NCBI RefSeq assembly: GCF_018156225.1
Contig: NZ_JAGTAR010000028.1
Location: forward strand, 19,715 to 83,714
Length of the DNA: 64,000 nucleotides
Direction: 5' to 3'
From: Carboxylicivirga sediminis
GTDB taxonomy: Bacteria; Bacteroidota; Bacteroidia; Bacteroidales; Marinilabiliaceae
Shown piece after piece: positions 29,228 through 38,919 of the stretch. The stretch's first letter is position 1; each line of letters starts with the position of its first letter. Below the pieces are notes generated by a model. It had not been told where the DNA came from. It did not search any database and saw only the letters and a program-made list of their open reading frames with translations. The position numbers and the translations under genes were made by a program.

Positions 29228-32200
29228 TTAGAATCCAACATTAACTCCAAAAGAATAAGTACGAGCAAGAGGAGTATCTACCGTACGATAACCATTTAAA
29301 GACACTTCAAGCTCCATATCCTTTGTAGCTGCATACAAATATGCCAGATTATTAACATTAAAGCTAACAGATACGTTATCAACACCTATTTTCTGATACC
29401 AATCCTTTGGCAAATTATAATTTAATGAAACTTCTTTTAAACGGATATGATCAGTCGAATGCAGATGTCTAGTTGACCATCTATCAGATCTTAACGAACT
29501 ACCAATAACTGGCCTTGGGTTATCCACGACATCTCCAGGCTTCTGCCAATAGTTACCTGCAACATCCTCGTGCAAGTTAAAGCTGAAGTTTCTTACTCCA
29601 TCATGGTGTGAGAAATAGCCAGGATAATCAAACAACTGACCACCAAATTGATAAGTCATTAATACGTTCAATGAAATTCCCTTCCATGTGAATGTATTTG
29701 AAAATCCACCAGAAATAGTTGGGTAAGACGCACCCTGAGGTCCCCTGCCAGCTTCTGAATATACATACGTCATATTATCATCCGTTGCAGGCTTTGATGG
29801 ATCAATCAGAAATTGACCAAGTCCACTCTGAGGATCAACGCCAACATATGTAGGCAGATAGAATGTATACAAATCCTCATTTTCACGATATAAATAAAGA
29901 TTTCCATCACCGAGAATAATATCCTCACCACCAGGCAATTTCTCAACTTTTGCTTTCAAAGTAGCAAGAGACAAATCAACATCCCATCGAACCTGTGATT
30001 TTAAAACATCTTGACCATGGAATTCAAATTCTAAACCACTGTTAGAAATCTCACCATAATTTTGCAATGAACTACTCACCCCTGTTAAATATGAAGCTGG
30101 CACATTCAACAATAAATCTTTCGTGTATTTATTAAAGTATTCAGCAGTAAATGTAAATCGCTGGAAGAATGTCAAATCCAAACCTAAGTTAATATTCTGA
30201 CTTTTCTCCCAACCAAGATCATTATTCGCTACCTGATCCAGATAAATTGCAGGGGCACCTCCATAAGCTCCTCCAAAATAATACAAGCCTAGATGCGAGT
30301 ATGAACCTGTTGGCAATGCGCCATTTGTACCATATGAAAATCTAACTTTACCATCTGTGATAATCTCATTTTTAAAGAAATCTTCTTGAGAAAATCTCCA
30401 CGAAGCAGAACCACTATAAAAAGTACCTTGCCTGTTATCTGCACCTAATTGTGAAGATTCATCAGAACGCACACTAGCAGCCAAATAATACTTATCCGCA
30501 TAATTATAGTTTACATTTCCAATGTAAGAGATCATAAAGCGATTATAAAATCCACTTGAAACCTCGCGAGGCTGTGCATTCCCTAACTCGGGCAACTTAT
30601 CTGTTGAATAATCAGATGCAGATGCAAATACATAGTTATTCTTGTAATCCTGAACCTCAAAACCTAATAATCCATTTACATTATGAACTTCATTAAAAGT
30701 TTTCATGTAATTGAACATATTAGTTGAAGTCATAGTAATAACTTCATTATCCTGCTTCTCTCCTAATCCATTTAAACTAGCTCCATCAATTGAATTTGGC
30801 CCCCAATAGTTAAATGATTTAACCGAGACGTAATCAACCGAATTTGTTGATTTAAATGACAACTCAGGCAAAATTTGAACTTTTGCTGCAATATTATTTA
30901 GAGCGCGGTAAGTTTTGTTTGTTACAGATGCTTCTTTTGGAGAAAGCGCGTGTATTGGGTTTTGAACACGTGCGTTAAATGATGCATCCATATTCAATGT
31001 GCCATCTTCATTATATGCATCCATCGTTGGATTTGAACTATATAACATCGAAAGCGGACTTGCAGTTGAAATACCTTGTCCTTGATCTGACTGGTCACCC
31101 CTACCTTCTTGCTCGGTATAAGACAATTGAGTTTTAAAACTTAGATCAAGCCATTTGCGAGCCTTATTATTTACGTTCAAGGTTGTACTATAGCGATCAA
31201 AATTACGATTCCGAACTATACCCTCTACCTTCTTGATTCCAACAGATGCATAGAAGTCTGTTTTTTCATTTCCACCACTTGCTGAAAACTGATAATCCTG
31301 ATCACTTCCTCCATCATAAATAATATCACGCCAATCTGCTCCATTACGTTCTTCAGAAACATATGACCAACTAGGGTCCATATATTTAGATTCAGCCCAA
31401 GCTTTAGCATCTGCCTGAATTGTCGCATCACCATAATTTGGTTGACCGGGAACCAACGCCTTTTCTCCTTGCAAATAGTATCCTTCCAATGCTGCCTTAT
31501 GATATTGTGCATAGTCCACTCCTGACATCATTTTGTATGAATCAGTAGCCATTTCAGACCATCCTTGACTTACCTTCAAGTTAAAACGAGTATCTCCTGA
31601 CTTACCCTTCTTCGTTGTAATAATAACTACCCCATTAGCGGCTCTTGAACCATACAAAGAGGCAGCTGCTGCATCCTTAAGAATAGTCATTGATTCTATA
31701 TCATCAGGATTAATTGTCGACAAGATGTTACTAGAAACTCTTGCTCCAAAATCACCCGTTGTCACAGGCACGCCATCAATTACATAAAGAGGCTGTGTAG
31801 AACCACTAATGGAGCCAATTCCTCGAATCTGAATTTCACCACTTGCTCCTGGATCTCCAGTTGTTGAAGCAACACGAACACCAGAGACCTTACCAGCAAG
31901 AGCCTTGTCGACAGATTCTGTTTTTGAAGACAGAATCTTTTCTGTTTTTACATTAGATGCTGAACCTGTAAAAGAAGATTTTTTTGCAGTCCCATAAGCT
32001 ACTACAATTACTTCATCAACATCAACAGCATCACTCTGCATTGCTGCATTAATAACAGTTTGACCTGTATAAGCAATCTCTTGGGTTGTCATACCAACAA
32101 AAGAGAAAACAACAGCAGGCGCATCATTAGGAACCGATAAAGTGTACGTACCATCCGGAGTGGTAACTGTACCAATTGTTGTTCCTTTTACAAACACTGA

Positions 32201-32326
32201 AACTCCAGGGATGGGACTTCCATCTGTAGCGTCAGTCACTGTACCGGTTACATTAGTCGTTTGAGCCAAAACAGACTGCAAACCCAATATAACCAAAAAC
32301 GAAAGTGCGAAAAGTACTTTCTTCAT
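29228..32326 (-). CDS. SusC/RagA-family TonB-dependent transporter, pair 3
   Basis: This 1032-residue SusC has a signal peptide, carboxypeptidase-like domain (NVTGTVTDATDGSPIPG), DVDEVIVVAYGT and plug motifs (IRGIGSISGSTQPLYVIDG, SMTILKDAAAASLYGSR). The barrel ends NVGF. Over the first 110 residues it is nearly identical to pair 1, including the GTTIGTVTTPDGTY and FSFVGMTTQE stretches; similarity drops after the plug. This pattern fits duplication with selection or exchange acting on the two parts differently. Confidence 0.92.
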   Translation of the reverse strand: MKKVLFALSFLVILGLQSVLAQTTNVTGTVTDATDGSPIPGVSVFVKGTTIGTVTTPDGTYTLSVPNDAPAVVFSFVGMTTQEIAYTGQTVINAAMQSDAVDVDEVIVVAYGTAKKSSFTGSASNVKTEKILSSKTESVDKALAGKVSGVRVASTTGDPGASGEIQIRGIGSISGSTQPLYVIDGVPVTTGDFGARVSSNILSTINPDDIESMTILKDAAAASLYGSRAANGVVIITTKKGKSGDTRFNLKVSQGWSEMATDSYKMMSGVDYAQYHKAALEGYYLQGEKALVPGQPNYGDATIQADAKAWAESKYMDPSWSYVSEERNGADWRDIIYDGGSDQDYQFSASGGNEKTDFYASVGIKKVEGIVRNRNFDRYSTTLNVNNKARKWLDLSFKTQLSYTEQEGRGDQSDQGQGISTASPLSMLYSSNPTMDAYNEDGTLNMDASFNARVQNPIHALSPKEASVTNKTYRALNNIAAKVQILPELSFKSTNSVDYVSVKSFNYWGPNSIDGASLNGLGEKQDNEVITMTSTNMFNYMKTFNEVHNVNGLLGFEVQDYKNNYVFASASDYSTDKLPELGNAQPREVSSGFYNRFMISYIGNVNYNYADKYYLAASVRSDESSQLGADNRQGTFYSGSASWRFSQEDFFKNEIITDGKVRFSYGTNGALPTGSYSHLGLYYFGGAYGGAPAIYLDQVANNDLGWEKSQNINLGLDLTFFQRFTFTAEYFNKYTKDLLLNVPASYLTGVSSSLQNYGEISNSGLEFEFHGQDVLKSQVRWDVDLSLATLKAKVEKLPGGEDIILGDGNLYLYRENEDLYTFYLPTYVGVDPQSGLGQFLIDPSKPATDDNMTYVYSEAGRGPQGASYPTISGGFSNTFTWKGISLNVLMTYQFGGQLFDYPGYFSHHDGVRNFSFNLHEDVAGNYWQKPGDVVDNPRPVIGSSLRSDRWSTRHLHSTDHIRLKEVSLNYNLPKDWYQKIGVDNVSVSFNVNNLAYLYAATKDMELEVSLNGYRTVDTPLARTYSFGVNVGF

Positions 32327-32835
32327 AGACTAAAGGTTTTAAATTAATATACTAGTTGTTTATAAAAATTACGCCACTAAAATAGTACTACTTCCTATTT
32401 AAAAATAACTACAATTCATGATTATAGTCATGCTATTTTTCTTTTGCTTTCAATTTGAAAGCACTATAGCAATTTACTATCTGATATTTTTTGCGGGCGC
32501 AAGTATAACAATTATTCCATAACTCTTATGTACTCTAGTATACAATTATTAGATTAACATTTTTTATCTACTTTTATCTCTTAATAAAAGTTGTCTTTCA
32601 AACTATTATTTTTAAGTTAATTTGTCTTAATTCCGAACTGTCTTTAGTTAATTTTCATTAATCTTTAAGGGCGGTAACATTCCGAAACAATCCTTAAAAG
32701 TGATATTGATATCATTCATCGAATTCGGTTTTTCGATTGAATAATTTTACTTTTGAAACCCAAATAAGCAGCAGGCAACCTTTGTGATATTGCCTTACTC
32801 ATAATACTAGATTCAAACTTTTAAACACCAATACT
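32327..32835. other. 509-bp divergent intergenic region
   Basis: It separates the leftward SusCD pair 3 from the rightward mutS. It is very A/T rich. TACTTTTG at 32748-32755 fits a TAnnTTTG element for mutS, 81 bp before its start. No ORF or RNA is seen. Confidence 0.5.
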
Positions 32836-35457
32836 TTGGCTAAAACAACAAAAGCTCCGGTTCAAACTCCCTTAATGAAACAATACTATAGCATTAAGGA
32901 TAAATACCCTGATGCTATCCTGCTATTCAGAGTTGGGGATTTTTACGAAACCTTTTCAGAGGATGCCATTAAAGCCTCAGAAATATTGGGCATTACCTTA
33001 ACAAGAAGAGCCAACGGAGCTGCATCCTATGTTGAATTAGCCGGTTTTCCTCATCACGCCTTAGATACCTACTTGCCTAAACTGGTAAGAGCTGGTGAAA
33101 GAGTGGCTGTATGCGACCAACTGGAAGACCCAAAAATGACAAAAAAGATTGTCAAGCGTGGTGTTACAGAGCTCGTCACCCCTGGTGTTGCCATCAATGA
33201 CAATATATTAGAGCATAAAGAGAATAACTTTCTGGCCAGCGTACACATCGATAAAAAAGTAGCTGGTGTAGGTTTTTTGGATATATCAACAGGTGAGTTT
33301 CTGACTGCTGAAGGCTCATTTGAATACATTGAAAAATTACTAACCAATTTTAAACCTAAAGAGGTTTTATTTGAGAAAGGCAAACGAAAGGACTTTGAAA
33401 GCTATTTTGGTGACAAATACTATACCTATGCTTTTGACGATTGGGCATTTGCCACGGACTCGGCTCACGATCGCCTTTTAAAGCACTTTGAAACTAATTC
33501 GCTGAAAGGATTTGGCGTGCACAACCTCAGCTATGGCATAACGGCTGCAGGAGCTATACTGCATTACCTCGACCTGACTCAGCACCACAAAGTACAACAC
33601 ATCACTACACTGAGTAGAATTGATGAAGACAAATATGTGTGGCTTGATAAGTTTACCATACGCAACCTGGAGCTATTTTCATCATTGAACGAAGGGGGAA
33701 AATCACTTACCGAAGTAATTGACTGCACCATTAGTCCGATGGGCTCACGAATGCTTAAACGCTGGATTGCTCTTCCACTGAAAGATGTTAAGCCAATAGA
33801 AGACCGCCTGGGAGTAGTTGAACACTTCTTTAAAGAACCTGATCTCAAAAGCAACATCACCGATGAGTTACATTCCATTGGTGATTTAGAGCGATTGGTT
33901 GCAAAAGTAGCAGCCGGACGCATTACGCCGCGGGAACTCATTCAGCTAAAAACAGCCCTTTTTGCCATTGAACCTATAAAAGAAAGCTGCCTGAGAAGCA
34001 CAAACGAGCATTTGCAACACATAGGTGACCAGCTTAATCCATGCACAACTATCCGTGAACGTATTCATAGAGAGATTGAAGCGGAGCCTCCAACACTTAT
34101 AGCCAAGGGAGGCGTTATCCAAACCGGTGTTAATAACGAGCTGGATGACCTGCGCAAAATTGCCTATTCAGGCAAAGATTACCTGGCGAGCTTACAACAA
34201 CGCTTAAGTGAAGAAACCAATATCACCAGCATCAAAATTGCCTTTAATAATGTGTTTGGCTATTATATTGAAGTCAGAAACACGCATAAAGACAAAGTTC
34301 CTGCTGAATGGATTCGCAAACAAACCCTGGTGAATGCCGAACGATACATCACTGAGGAACTAAAAGACTATGAATCGAAAATACTGGGGGCCGAAGAAAA
34401 GATTCAGGCCATTGAAACAAAACTGTACAACGATTTAGTACTGGCGCTCTCTGAATTCATTCCGGCCATTCAGCTAAATGCTATTCTTCTTGCTAAAATT
34501 GATGTATTGATATCTTTTAATAATCTGGCAACAGTATCAAAATATGTTCGCCCGGTCATTAATGATGAACTGGAATTAAGCATCAAGGCAGGCCGACATC
34601 CGGTGATTGAAAAACAGTTACCCGCCGGTGAAGAATATGTACCCAATGATCTTTACCTTGATAACGACAAGCAGCAAATCATTATCATCACAGGACCGAA
34701 TATGGCCGGTAAATCAGCTCTTCTTCGTCAAACGGCACTTATCACACTATTGGCACAAATAGGCTGTTATGTGCCAGCTGAGTCAGCTACCATCGGAGTA
34801 GTTGACAAAATATTCACACGTGTAGGCGCTTCTGATAACATTAGTTTGGGTGAATCAACATTTATGGTGGAAATGAATGAAGCCGCCAGCATCCTGAATA
34901 ATCTGACTCCCCGCAGCCTGGTTCTATTTGATGAATTGGGACGAGGCACCAGTACTTATGACGGCATCTCCATTGCCTGGTCTATTGTGGAATATATCCA
35001 TGAACATAAGCGCGCCGGAGCTAAAACACTTTTTGCAACTCACTACCATGAGCTCAATGAAATGGAGAAGACTCATAAACGTTGTAAAAACTATAATGTT
35101 TCGGTAAAAGAGGTTGATAATAAGGTGATATTCCTGCGCAAGCTGGTGCCAGGTGGCAGTAACCACAGCTTTGGTATTCATGTGGCTAAAATGGCCGGAA
35201 TGCCAAAAAGTGTCGTTAACCGGGCCAACGATATATTGGGCGAGTTGGAGAAGTCAAACCGCAAAGGTGAATTAAACAAACCAATGGATGACATCTCCAA
35301 TAATCGCGAAGGCATGCAGTTAAGTTTCTTCCAACTGGATGATCCTGTTCTGACACAAATACGCGATGAAATACTCACCTTGGATGTAAATAATTTAACC
35401 CCTGTTGAGGCCCTGAATAAATTAAATGATATAAAAAGGTGGGTTGGAGGCAAATAG
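32836..35457 (+). CDS. mutS: DNA mismatch repair protein MutS
   Basis: This 873-residue ATPase recognises mismatches and starts methyl-independent or MutL-coupled repair. The mismatch-reading motif GDFYE gives F36-x-E38; Walker A GPNMAGKS lies at 620-627, the Walker B Asp-Glu at 699-700 in [14 protein letters not shown], and THYHEL follows. I prefer the TTG start at 32836 because the resulting N-terminus ([18 protein letters not shown]) resembles other Bacteroidota MutS; the next ATG (32875) would trim 13 residues. Length is normal. It stands alone next to the tRNA operon. Confidence 0.96.
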   Translation: MAKTTKAPVQTPLMKQYYSIKDKYPDAILLFRVGDFYETFSEDAIKASEILGITLTRRANGAASYVELAGFPHHALDTYLPKLVRAGERVAVCDQLEDPKMTKKIVKRGVTELVTPGVAINDNILEHKENNFLASVHIDKKVAGVGFLDISTGEFLTAEGSFEYIEKLLTNFKPKEVLFEKGKRKDFESYFGDKYYTYAFDDWAFATDSAHDRLLKHFETNSLKGFGVHNLSYGITAAGAILHYLDLTQHHKVQHITTLSRIDEDKYVWLDKFTIRNLELFSSLNEGGKSLTEVIDCTISPMGSRMLKRWIALPLKDVKPIEDRLGVVEHFFKEPDLKSNITDELHSIGDLERLVAKVAAGRITPRELIQLKTALFAIEPIKESCLRSTNEHLQHIGDQLNPCTTIRERIHREIEAEPPTLIAKGGVIQTGVNNELDDLRKIAYSGKDYLASLQQRLSEETNITSIKIAFNNVFGYYIEVRNTHKDKVPAEWIRKQTLVNAERYITEELKDYESKILGAEEKIQAIETKLYNDLVLALSEFIPAIQLNAILLAKIDVLISFNNLATVSKYVRPVINDELELSIKAGRHPVIEKQLPAGEEYVPNDLYLDNDKQQIIIITGPNMAGKSALLRQTALITLLAQIGCYVPAESATIGVVDKIFTRVGASDNISLGESTFMVEMNEAASILNNLTPRSLVLFDELGRGTSTYDGISIAWSIVEYIHEHKRAGAKTLFATHYHELNEMEKTHKRCKNYNVSVKEVDNKVIFLRKLVPGGSNHSFGIHVAKMAGMPKSVVNRANDILGELEKSNRKGELNKPMDDISNNREGMQLSFFQLDDPVLTQIRDEILTLDVNNLTPVEALNKLNDIKRWVGGK

Positions 35458-35499
35458 CTTCCAGTCCCTATTTTTTCTGCAAAAAATGATATTTTTTTG

Positions 35500-35530
35500 T
35501 TTGGAGATAAAAAAAAAGCCTCTATATTTG
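35500..35530 (+). promoter_or_regulatory. Bacteroidota housekeeping promoter of the tRNA operon
   Basis: TTTG at 35500-35503, a 19-bp spacer, and TATATTTG at 35523-35530 match the -33 / -7 consensus of Bacteroidota exactly. It lies about 90 bp before tRNA-Gly. Confidence 0.8.
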
Positions 35531-35621
35531 CATCCGCATTTGAGAAACAAACTCTGACACGCAGAGCGGGCAAATGACACTGAAAGTAGGACACCAACTA
35601 GGTTTGGTGAAATACAAAACT

Positions 35622-35697
<76 letters not shown>

Positions 35698-35702
35698 AGG
35701 AT

Positions 35703-35789
35703 GCCCGAGTGGTGGAATTGGTAGACACGCAGGACTTAAAATCCTGTGGCCATTAGGCCGTGCGGGTTCAAGTCCCGCCTCGGGTACCA
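35703..35789 (+). tRNA. tRNA-Leu (TAA)
   Basis: A class II tRNA of 87 nt including CCA: acceptor GCCCGAG/CTCGGGT, anticodon loop CTTAAAA (TAA), a long variable arm, and T arm GCGGGTTCAAGTCCCGC. It is intact. Its last 20 bases are repeated at 61905-61924, so it is the integration site of the 26-kb element that follows. Confidence 0.95.
35770..35789 (+). repeat. attL: tRNA-Leu 3' end
   Basis: Twenty bases covering the T-loop end, acceptor 3' strand and CCA of tRNA-Leu. The same 20 bases recur exactly at 61905-61924 in the same orientation. Bounding bases differ (C before and A after here; A before and C after there), so 20 is the exact core. Confidence 0.85.
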
Positions 35790-35790
35790 A

Positions 35791-35806
35791 TCTAGATTCA
35801 TCTAGA
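35791..35806 (+). repeat. Six-bp hairpin beside attL
   Basis: TCTAGA-TTCA-TCTAGA directly follows the tRNA. The matching site beside attR is ACTGGA-TTCA-TCCAGT: two base pairs changed with compensation, loop unchanged. The preserved pairing suggests the hairpin itself matters. Confidence 0.6.
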
Positions 35807-35809
35807 ACC

Positions 35810-35846
35810 AAAAGCGCTTAAAACGAATGTTTTAAGCGCTTTTTTG
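35810..35846 (+). terminator. Terminator of the tRNA operon
   Basis: A 15-bp stem (AAAAGCGCTTAAAAC / GTTTTAAGCGCTTTT), GAAT loop and T-run. A near-identical copy lies beside attR at 61945-61980. Confidence 0.88.
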
Positions 35847-35890
35847 TTATCAGTAACTCCCAATAAAACATGTTCAAAACTGTAGTGTGA

Positions 35891-36041
35891 GTGAACAAGA
35901 CGTGAACAGCCATTATTTTGGAATCCTGTTCACGCTAACACCTAAACCACTGGTTCACAGAATACAATTTGACTCATATTGATATTATTTGAACTTGGTT
36001 TTGAGATTTTAACTTTTCAACTTTCGTGAACAAAGTGAACA
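35891..36041. repeat. Iterated GTGAACA motifs between attL and int
   Basis: GTGAACA occurs at 35891, 35902, 36026 and 36035 on the plus strand and inverted at 35927-35933; a variant GTGAACC is inverted at 35952-35958. Two pairs are spaced by 11 and 9 bp. The arrangement suits integrase arm-type sites or an operator for int; the function is inference. Confidence 0.55.
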
Positions 36042-36069
36042 AGCTCAAAACCTTAAAAAAAGTATTGTT

Positions 36070-37275
36070 ATGAGGTTTTATTTATGTTTTGCCCTGCGCA
36101 AAGAGAGGATTCGCAAAGATGGAACATGTACTGTCTTTGCAAGATTTACCTACAACAAAAGACGACTGGAACTTTCTACATCAGTTATAATCAGACCAGA
36201 TGATTGGGACGAAGTCAAACAGTTAGTCAAGGATAACTCAAAAAATGCAGATACGTTAAACAATAGGCTAAAGAAAGTAGACACTGCACTTCATGACACT
36301 TATAATCGATTAGTGTCATCAGGAAAAACTTTTACTGTTGACGATATTAAAAATGAATTCCTTGGGAAAAGCGATTCGAAGGGTGTATTGGAGGTTTTTG
36401 ATTATTATCTGAAGACAATTGAAAATAATATTGGTCATGGCTATGCCTACCGCACCTTAAAACACTATCGAGTTTCGCGCAAAAAATTAGCTGTGTTTAT
36501 CCAGTCTCAACTTCGAAAGAAGGATATTCCAATTACAGATGTTGACTACAATTTCCTTAACCAATTTGACATACATTTGAAGACAGAATATGGCGTTCAT
36601 CAGAATACAGCCTGGAATTACCACAAACACCTCAAAAGAGTGATGAATTTGGCCATTTCGATGGAATATATCCAAAAGAGTCCGTACAATCAGTTTAAAA
36701 CAAAATTAGAACAGGCCAATCGTAATTTCCTAACCAAAGATGAGCTTCACAGACTCGAAACAAAAAGCCTAGAAATTGACCGACTATCCATCGTCAGAGA
36801 TATATTCATTTTTGCCTGTTATACAGGCTTAGCCTATTCGGATATTTCGAAGTTAAGTCCGCGTCATATTCAAAAACGAGACGATGGTAACCAATGGATA
36901 ATTATTAATCGAACAAAAACCAAGTCGCAATGCAGTATCCCCATCTATCCAAATGTTCTTAAAATACTTGAACGATACGCCGATTATCCTGAGGCACTTT
37001 TAAAAGGTAGGGTATTACCAGTTGCTTCCAATCAAAAACTCAATAGCTACTTAAAAGAGTTGGCAAACATCTGCAACATCAACAAAAACCTAACGATGCA
37101 TATGGCCCGACATACTTTTGCCACAACTGTGACATTATCAAACGGGGTACCTATTGAAACGGTTTCAAAAGTACTTGGACATAAATCTTTAAAAATTACT
37201 CAGATTTATGCCAGAGTATTGGAAAATAAGATATCAGAAGATATGATGGCTATTAAAGGTAAATTGGGGATGTAA
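36070..37275 (+). CDS. Tyrosine recombinase / integrase
   Basis: This 401-residue integrase has an N-terminal arm-binding domain, a core-binding SAM-like domain (about 105-215) and a catalytic domain (about 220-400). The active site shows H344-xx-R347 (MHMARHTF), H371 (LGHKS) and nucleophile Y380 (ITQIYARV), with a Lys in the TKTKSQ hairpin near 284. The first catalytic Arg is replaced by Ala (A255 in TGLAYSD), as known for the IntDOT group and other Bacteroidota recombinases that lack this Arg. It should recombine attL and attR of this element. An internal fragment of a related gene (40 of 50 compared residues identical) lies just outside attR. Confidence 0.92.
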   Translation: MRFYLCFALRKERIRKDGTCTVFARFTYNKRRLELSTSVIIRPDDWDEVKQLVKDNSKNADTLNNRLKKVDTALHDTYNRLVSSGKTFTVDDIKNEFLGKSDSKGVLEVFDYYLKTIENNIGHGYAYRTLKHYRVSRKKLAVFIQSQLRKKDIPITDVDYNFLNQFDIHLKTEYGVHQNTAWNYHKHLKRVMNLAISMEYIQKSPYNQFKTKLEQANRNFLTKDELHRLETKSLEIDRLSIVRDIFIFACYTGLAYSDISKLSPRHIQKRDDGNQWIIINRTKTKSQCSIPIYPNVLKILERYADYPEALLKGRVLPVASNQKLNSYLKELANICNINKNLTMHMARHTFATTVTLSNGVPIETVSKVLGHKSLKITQIYARVLENKISEDMMAIKGKLGM

Positions 37276-37448
37276 TTGGCGCAACGTAAAACTTGAATAT
37301 TGCCGACATGCTGACTTATTCTTTGGAGATACGATAGTTAAATATCTGAAGGTTACTAGAATGTATACATCTTCTACCAAAATGTTTAAGTGCCAAACAT
37401 GCTTTACTCACGACCTTTGTATCATGATAATTTAAATTAAAAAATTGA

Positions 37449-38402
37449 ATGATGAGCGACAAAAGATTTGGAAAAAAAGGTTGGACACCTGAGTTAATGA
37501 AGCCTCAAAATGGTAAAACATTTGTAATAACGGGAACTACAAGCGGTACAGGATATGAGGCTGCCAAGATACTTTTATCGAAAGGTGCCAAAGTGGTGAT
37601 GCTAAACCGTAATCCTAAAAAATCGGAAGATACGATTGCTGCCTACAAAAACGAGCTTGGGAACAACATAGATGTATCGTACATCACTATCGATTTGGGC
37701 ATACAGGATTCGGTAAAGAAAGCTGCTAGCGAGGTGCTAAATACCGTTTCGCGCATTGATGCACTAATGTGTAACGGAGCTATCGCGCAAGTACCCAAAC
37801 AAGTAATTACTGTTGATGGCTGGGAAAGTCAAATGGGGGTGAATTATTTCGGGCATTTTACACAGCAGGCTTTGCTGTATCCTCTTATTGAAAAGTCGAA
37901 GGGACGTATAGTAACGGTTGGCAGCATGGGCTATAACATGGGTATTAAAACCATAAAGTTTGATGATTTAAACTGGGACAAAGACTATAAGGCCAATGAT
38001 GCCTATAGCCAAAGCAAGTTAGCTCAGATTATGACGATTTATGAATTACAAAATAGATTGGCTGCAGCCGGTAAAACTGATGTGAAAGCGTATGCATGTC
38101 ATCCCGGCTCTTCCAGAACAGCACTAATTAAAACAAGTGGTAGTTTTATGATGAGGCTAACCTTTGGCCTGATGAAATTATCCCCATTAACACAACCTGC
38201 TGAAAATGGTGCCTACCCAGCATTGATGTGTGCTACCGAAGAGGATTTAGATGAAAAAGGTTTTTACGGCCCTACAGGACGAAGCAATTGGGTTGGCCCA
38301 GTTGGAGCACATCATTTAGAGCCACATGCCAAAGATAAAGCTGTAGCCAAAAGGTTATGGGATTTATCGGAACAGGAAACAGGCATTAAATGGAACATTT
38401 AA
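37449..38402 (+). CDS. Short-chain dehydrogenase (retinol-dehydrogenase-like)
   Basis: This 317-residue SDR has the cofactor motif TGTTSGTGYE near residue 29, LMCNGA near 105, a Ser-Tyr-Lys active site (VGSMGYNMG, then YSQSKLAQ) and an HPGSSRT block. It falls in the atypical group often named protochlorophyllide/retinol dehydrogenase-like, with a C-terminal extension. The substrate is unknown. The start may be M1 or M2, both adjacent. It is the first gene of a rightward cluster with a membrane protein, an EFR1 ferredoxin and an AraC regulator, which suggests an inducible redox or detoxification role. Confidence 0.8.
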   Translation: MMSDKRFGKKGWTPELMKPQNGKTFVITGTTSGTGYEAAKILLSKGAKVVMLNRNPKKSEDTIAAYKNELGNNIDVSYITIDLGIQDSVKKAASEVLNTVSRIDALMCNGAIAQVPKQVITVDGWESQMGVNYFGHFTQQALLYPLIEKSKGRIVTVGSMGYNMGIKTIKFDDLNWDKDYKANDAYSQSKLAQIMTIYELQNRLAAAGKTDVKAYACHPGSSRTALIKTSGSFMMRLTFGLMKLSPLTQPAENGAYPALMCATEEDLDEKGFYGPTGRSNWVGPVGAHHLEPHAKDKAVAKRLWDLSEQETGIKWNI

Positions 38403-38412
38403 AGCGAAAAAC

Positions 38413-38913
38413 ATGGACATATTAAAAACAGCAACCGACTGGGCAAGAGCCGAAGTATTTTCAACCACCTTCTTCATTATTGCAGGAGTTCTGTTTGTGG
38501 CGGCAGGCATTGGTTTTTGACAGTTAGGAAAAACCGATATGGCAAGAGCATACATCATTCCTACCCTGGTAGCTGGGGCCTTGCTTATGACCATTGGGTT
38601 TGGATTATTTTTTACCAACAAAACACGAATTACGAGCTTTGAGGCCCACTACCATCAGGATGTCTCAGCTTTTGTAGAGTCAGAAATGGTTCGTGTTGAT
38701 AACACATTGAAAGAATACCAAACTGTAGTATTCAAAGCTATTCCGCTTATCATTATTGCTGCAGCTTTGGTCCTCTTATTTATAAACACGCCTGTTTGGC
38801 GGGCAATAAGTATCACAACCATTGCTATGCTAATTGTTATTTTATTGATAGATGGAACAGCCCACGCCCGAATTGCGGACTATAAAGAACAATTAGAATT
38901 AGTAGAAAATTAA
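38413..38913 (+). pseudogene. Membrane protein gene with in-frame TGA
   Basis: From ATG 38413 an open frame encodes MDILKTATDWARAEVFSTTF and a hydrophobic helix, then a TGA at 38518-38520 where Trp would fit (GFxQLGKT). The same frame continues without another stop to 38913: a second helix (AYIIPTLVAGALLMTIGFGL), a soluble stretch and two more helices, 166 residues in all with the stop ignored. A single TGG to TGA change would explain it. A downstream ATG at 38539 could still give a 124-residue product. Readthrough or sequencing error are alternatives. It lies 10 bp after the SDR gene and 6 bp before the EFR1 gene. Confidence 0.7.
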
Positions 38914-38919
38914 GAAAAA

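Noticed and set aside
16139..32326. Calling the three SusCD pairs polysaccharide utilisation loci
   Set aside because: No carbohydrate-active enzyme is encoded with them, so a glycan substrate is not supported.
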